This document shows positions 6,331 through 8,662 of a stretch of 8,662 bases of DNA, piece after piece. The first letter of the stretch is position 1, and every line of letters starts with the position of its first letter. Both the position numbers and the translations under genes were made by a program. Location: NCBI GenBank assembly GCA_029945495.1, contig JAQSCR010000574.1, positions 1 through 8,662 on the forward strand, given 5' to 3'. This DNA comes from Pseudolabrys sp. Lineage in GTDB: Bacteria; Pseudomonadota; Alphaproteobacteria; Rhizobiales; Xanthobacteraceae. The notes below the pieces were generated by a model. It saw only the letters and a list, made by a program, of their open reading frames with translations, ran no database searches and was not told the origin of the DNA.

Positions 6331-7914
6331 TTAAGCCTCAATCGACGGCTCCCGGCCGACCAGCCGCGCCAACTGGCGCAGCCGGCTGAACAGCCGGTCG
6401 CTGGCCAATCTGCCATAGCGGCCGGGGAGTCGCAGCACCAACTTGCCACGTTTCACCCGCATCGGCACATGGCCGAGAACGCCGCTCTGCCCTGCGGTCA
6501 GGATATAGGCCACCCGCATGGCGGCGCCGAGGACGCGGGCGCGGTCGAGAATGTGGGTGCTGGCCAGTTCGCGTAACCGCGTCGGCAGGTCTGCCTCGCT
6601 CAAACCAGCGTGGCGGAAATAGGTCGCCAGCGCCAGATAGGCCCGCCCCGGGTGATCGACGGCGACAAACGCCCCATGCGCGACGATGTTCATCGCCTGC
6701 TCGCCGCGATAATCCGGATGCGCCCGCCAGCCGATATCGGCCAGGAGGCAGGCGGCGTGGCGCAGGCGGCGCTCGTCGGCGCTTTCCTCCAGTCCGGACG
6801 AGGCGATGAAGCGGTCGGTCCAGGCGATCAGTTCCTCGCCGTGCTGCGGCGAGCGCGAGCGCAGCACGTTGAGGTCGGCCGCCGCCACGATCAGCGGATC
6901 GAGCGCGCGTTCGCGTGCCTTGAGCAGCGAATAGAGCAAGCCCTCGCGCACGCCGAGCACCGAGATGATGACCTCTTTCGGCTTGATCGTGCGGACGAGA
7001 TTTTCCAGCACCAGCGCGGCGTAAGCCAGCAGCGGCCGGCGCGCGGCATTGACGACTTCGATCTTCGACAAGGTTTCGGTATCGACGCGATGCACCAGCC
7101 GCGAGAAGTCGAGCGCCTCGCGCGCCGATATCCGGTAATTGTGCATGACGTGGAACGGATAGCCGGTCTGCCACATGTGCAACCGCGCCAGCGCGCGCCA
7201 GGTGCCGCCGACGGCGTAGAAGGTGCGGCCCTCGCCTTCGCTCAGAATGTCGAGGCCTTTGAAAGAATCGGCGACCAGCTTTTCGGCCTTCTTGATCGAC
7301 TTGCCGGTGAGGTCCTGCAAGGCCAGCCCGCCGAGCGGCAATGTCAGGCCATGCCGTACGCGCGAGCCATGCACGTCGACCAGTTCGAGCGAGCCACCAC
7401 CGAGATCGCCGACAAGGCCATCGGGTCTATGGATGCCGGAGACGACGCCGAGCGCGGTTAGATGCGCTTCGCGCTTGCCCGACAGAATTTCGATTCTAGC
7501 GCCGCAGATGCGCTCGGCCTCGGCAATGAAGGCGCGGCCGTTCCTGGCATCGCGGCAGGCGGCGGTGGCGATCGCCCAGATCTTGCTGACATGCTGGATG
7601 TCGCATAGCGCGCGGAAGCGCACCAGCGCGGCGAGCGCGGTCTCGATGGCGTCCCGCGCCAACAGCCCGGTGGTCTGCACCTGGCGGCCGAGGCCGGCGA
7701 GCACCTTCTCGTTGAAGATCGGCGTCGGCGATCGCGTCAGGCCCTCATAGATGACCAGGCGCACCGAGTTCGAGCCGATATCGATGACGGCGATCGGCGG
7801 GCCGCTGTCGAGGCGGCCCTTGACCGATTGCGGGCGGACGACGGCGCGCTTACGCGCTGTCGGCGATGCGCCGGATGAGGCTGCGCGGCGATGATTCTTT
7901 GAGCGATTTACCAC
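6331..7914 (-). CDS. ppx: Exopolyphosphatase (Ppx/GppA family)
   Basis: Releases phosphate from polyphosphate ends; relatives also hydrolyse pppGpp, so dual use is possible. The protein is 527 residues: a basic leader (1-38), an actin-like ATPase-fold pair of domains (about 40-340) and a C-terminal HD-like helical domain (about 345-527). Motifs seen are VIDIGSNSVRL (43-53), IATAACRDA (115-123), ILSGKREA (143-150), GDLGGGS (169-175), YAVGGTWRALARLH (233-246) and GVREGLLYS (321-329). In the C-terminal domain the segment HAACLLADIGWRAHPDYRGEQ (386-406) carries A392-D393 where some relatives have an HD pair. The only start codon before the conserved core is GTG at 7914; the frame is closed by a stop at 7936-7938. 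The gene therefore overlaps the end of ppk by 65 bases and is probably coupled to it. The ribosome site is poor. Placement beside ppk is the classic polyphosphate arrangement and supports the call. Confidence 0.95.
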   Translation of the reverse strand: MVNRSKNHRRAASSGASPTARKRAVVRPQSVKGRLDSGPPIAVIDIGSNSVRLVIYEGLTRSPTPIFNEKVLAGLGRQVQTTGLLARDAIETALAALVRFRALCDIQHVSKIWAIATAACRDARNGRAFIAEAERICGARIEILSGKREAHLTALGVVSGIHRPDGLVGDLGGGSLELVDVHGSRVRHGLTLPLGGLALQDLTGKSIKKAEKLVADSFKGLDILSEGEGRTFYAVGGTWRALARLHMWQTGYPFHVMHNYRISAREALDFSRLVHRVDTETLSKIEVVNAARRPLLAYAALVLENLVRTIKPKEVIISVLGVREGLLYSLLKARERALDPLIVAAADLNVLRSRSPQHGEELIAWTDRFIASSGLEESADERRLRHAACLLADIGWRAHPDYRGEQAMNIVAHGAFVAVDHPGRAYLALATYFRHAGLSEADLPTRLRELASTHILDRARVLGAAMRVAYILTAGQSGVLGHVPMRVKRGKLVLRLPGRYGRLASDRLFSRLRQLARLVGREPSIEA

Positions 7915-8662
7915 GGCCCGACAGACTCGGATTGGTCATGAAGTACTTGTGGGCGTTGAAGGGTTCCTCGCCCGGGGCCGCCTTTATGCGCGCCGAACTG
8001 CCATCCGGCAAGACCTGCCAGCTTTGCTCGTTATCCCTGAAATTTGCCGCCAGAATCTGGCCGAGCACCTGCTCATGCACGGTCGGATTGAGGATCGGGC
8101 ACAACACCTCGACACGCCGGTCGAGATTGCGCGGCATCATGTCGGCCGACGAAAAATAGATCGCTGCCTTCGGGTGCGGCAACGCATGGCCGGCGCCGAA
8201 ACAATAGATGCGGCTGTGCTCAAGGAAGCGCCCGACGATCGACTTAGCCTGGATGTTGTCGGACAGGCCGGGCACGCCGGGCCGCAGGCAGCAGATGCCG
8301 CGCACCACCAGATCGATCTTCACGCCCGCCATCGACGCATCGTAGAGCGCATCGATGATGCCGGGATCGACCAGCGCATTCATCTTCATCCAGATACCGG
8401 CCGGCTTTCCGGCCCTGGCATTGGCGGCCTCCTGCGCGATGTGCTCGAGAATGCGCGGCCGCAGGTTGACCGGCGAGATCGCCATGCGTTCGAGTTCGGC
8501 GGGCTCCGCATAACCGGTGATGTAGTTGAAGATGCGGGCGACGTCGCGGGCGATCAGCGGATCGGCGGTGAAGAACGACAGGTCGGTGTAGATACGCGCG
8601 GTCACCGGGTGATAATTGCCGGTGCCGACATGACAATAGGTGGCGAGCGCCCCGCCCTCACG
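7850..8662 (-). CDS. ppk: Polyphosphate kinase 1, C-terminal part (runs off right edge)
   Basis: Reversibly transfers the ATP gamma-phosphate to polyphosphate through a phosphohistidine. The last 270 residues are present out of about 700; the N-terminal and head domains and the first catalytic-domain histidine motif lie outside. The fragment starts in YCHVGTGNYHP (9-19 of the fragment) and continues with RIYTDLSFFT, as is standard for PPK1. The second phospholipase-D-like domain includes WMKMNALVDPGIIDALYDAS (91-110), VRGICCLRPGVPGLS (120-134), SIVGRFLEHSRIYCFG (141-156) with H149, and SSADMMPRNLDRRVEV (171-186). The coding frame is open to the window edge; the GTG at 8603-8605 inside it is an ordinary valine codon in the conserved region, not the start. 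The C-terminus ends in a basic, serine-rich tail overlapping the ppx start. Forms the polyphosphate pair with ppx. Identity is very secure. Confidence 0.97.
   Translation of the reverse strand, partial: REGGALATYCHVGTGNYHPVTARIYTDLSFFTADPLIARDVARIFNYITGYAEPAELERMAISPVNLRPRILEHIAQEAANARAGKPAGIWMKMNALVDPGIIDALYDASMAGVKIDLVVRGICCLRPGVPGLSDNIQAKSIVGRFLEHSRIYCFGAGHALPHPKAAIYFSSADMMPRNLDRRVEVLCPILNPTVHEQVLGQILAANFRDNEQSWQVLPDGSSARIKAAPGEEPFNAHKYFMTNPSLSGRGKSLKESSPRSLIRRIADSA

Noticed and set aside
6324..6346. GTCGAT / ATCGAC inverted repeat across the ppx stop codon as a terminator
   Set aside because: Only 6 base pairs with an 11-base loop and no T-run; such short palindromes are common by chance in this base composition.
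5593..6576. 327-codon plus-strand open frame opposite the PuuD-like gene and the end of ppx
   Set aside because: Crosses two real minus-strand genes and the spacer between them; no motif and shadow-like composition.
6610..7461. 283-codon plus-strand open frame opposite ppx
   Set aside because: Antisense to conserved Ppx motifs; no independent evidence of coding.

Overview
The window is GC-rich (roughly 65% by eye) chromosomal DNA from an alphaproteobacterium. Protein wording in AspRS, RNase D, Ppx and PPK1 fits the Hyphomicrobiales (Rhizobiales), broadly the Bradyrhizobium/Xanthobacteraceae side. This is judged from motif wording only, with no database comparison. Coding density is very high and the real genes share one codon style, so nothing looks recently acquired. 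I see no tRNA, rRNA, CRISPR array, insertion sequence, attachment site or origin.

Layout. At the left edge on the minus strand is the N-terminal third of aspS (aspartyl-tRNA synthetase), running off the window. A 184-base divergent spacer separates it from a plus-strand gene for an acetolactate-synthase-like thiamine diphosphate enzyme of unknown substrate. A 79-base gap with a small tandem repeat and a hairpin leads to a compact plus-strand run: rnd (RNase D), a Pseudomonas-type low-specificity L-threonine aldolase that starts inside the rnd stop codon, and a PxpA/LamB-YcsF family gene 11 bases later. That run meets a minus-strand run tail to tail at a short inverted repeat holding both stop codons. 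Read in its own direction, the minus-strand run is ppk (C-terminal part only, cut by the right edge), ppx overlapping it by 65 bases, and a PuuD-like class I glutamine amidotransferase-fold hydrolase after a 57-base gap.

How the genes relate. ppk and ppx make and degrade polyphosphate and look translationally linked. aspS and rnd are housekeeping RNA genes; the AspRS carries the His/Gly pair associated with non-discriminating enzymes, which suggests a transamidation route to Asn-tRNA. The central genes are small-molecule enzymes: threonine or glycine metabolism, 5-oxoproline-type amide chemistry, and gamma-glutamyl amide hydrolysis. The last two touch glutamate-derived metabolites from opposite strands, but the PxpB and PxpC partners are absent here and the PxpA homologue departs from a motif I expect in the family, so a 5-oxoprolinase role is not secure.

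I did not find a convincing new defence or mobile system. The observations most worth following are the orphan PxpA homologue, the orphan ThDP enzyme with a modified cofactor motif, and the non-discriminating AspRS signature.
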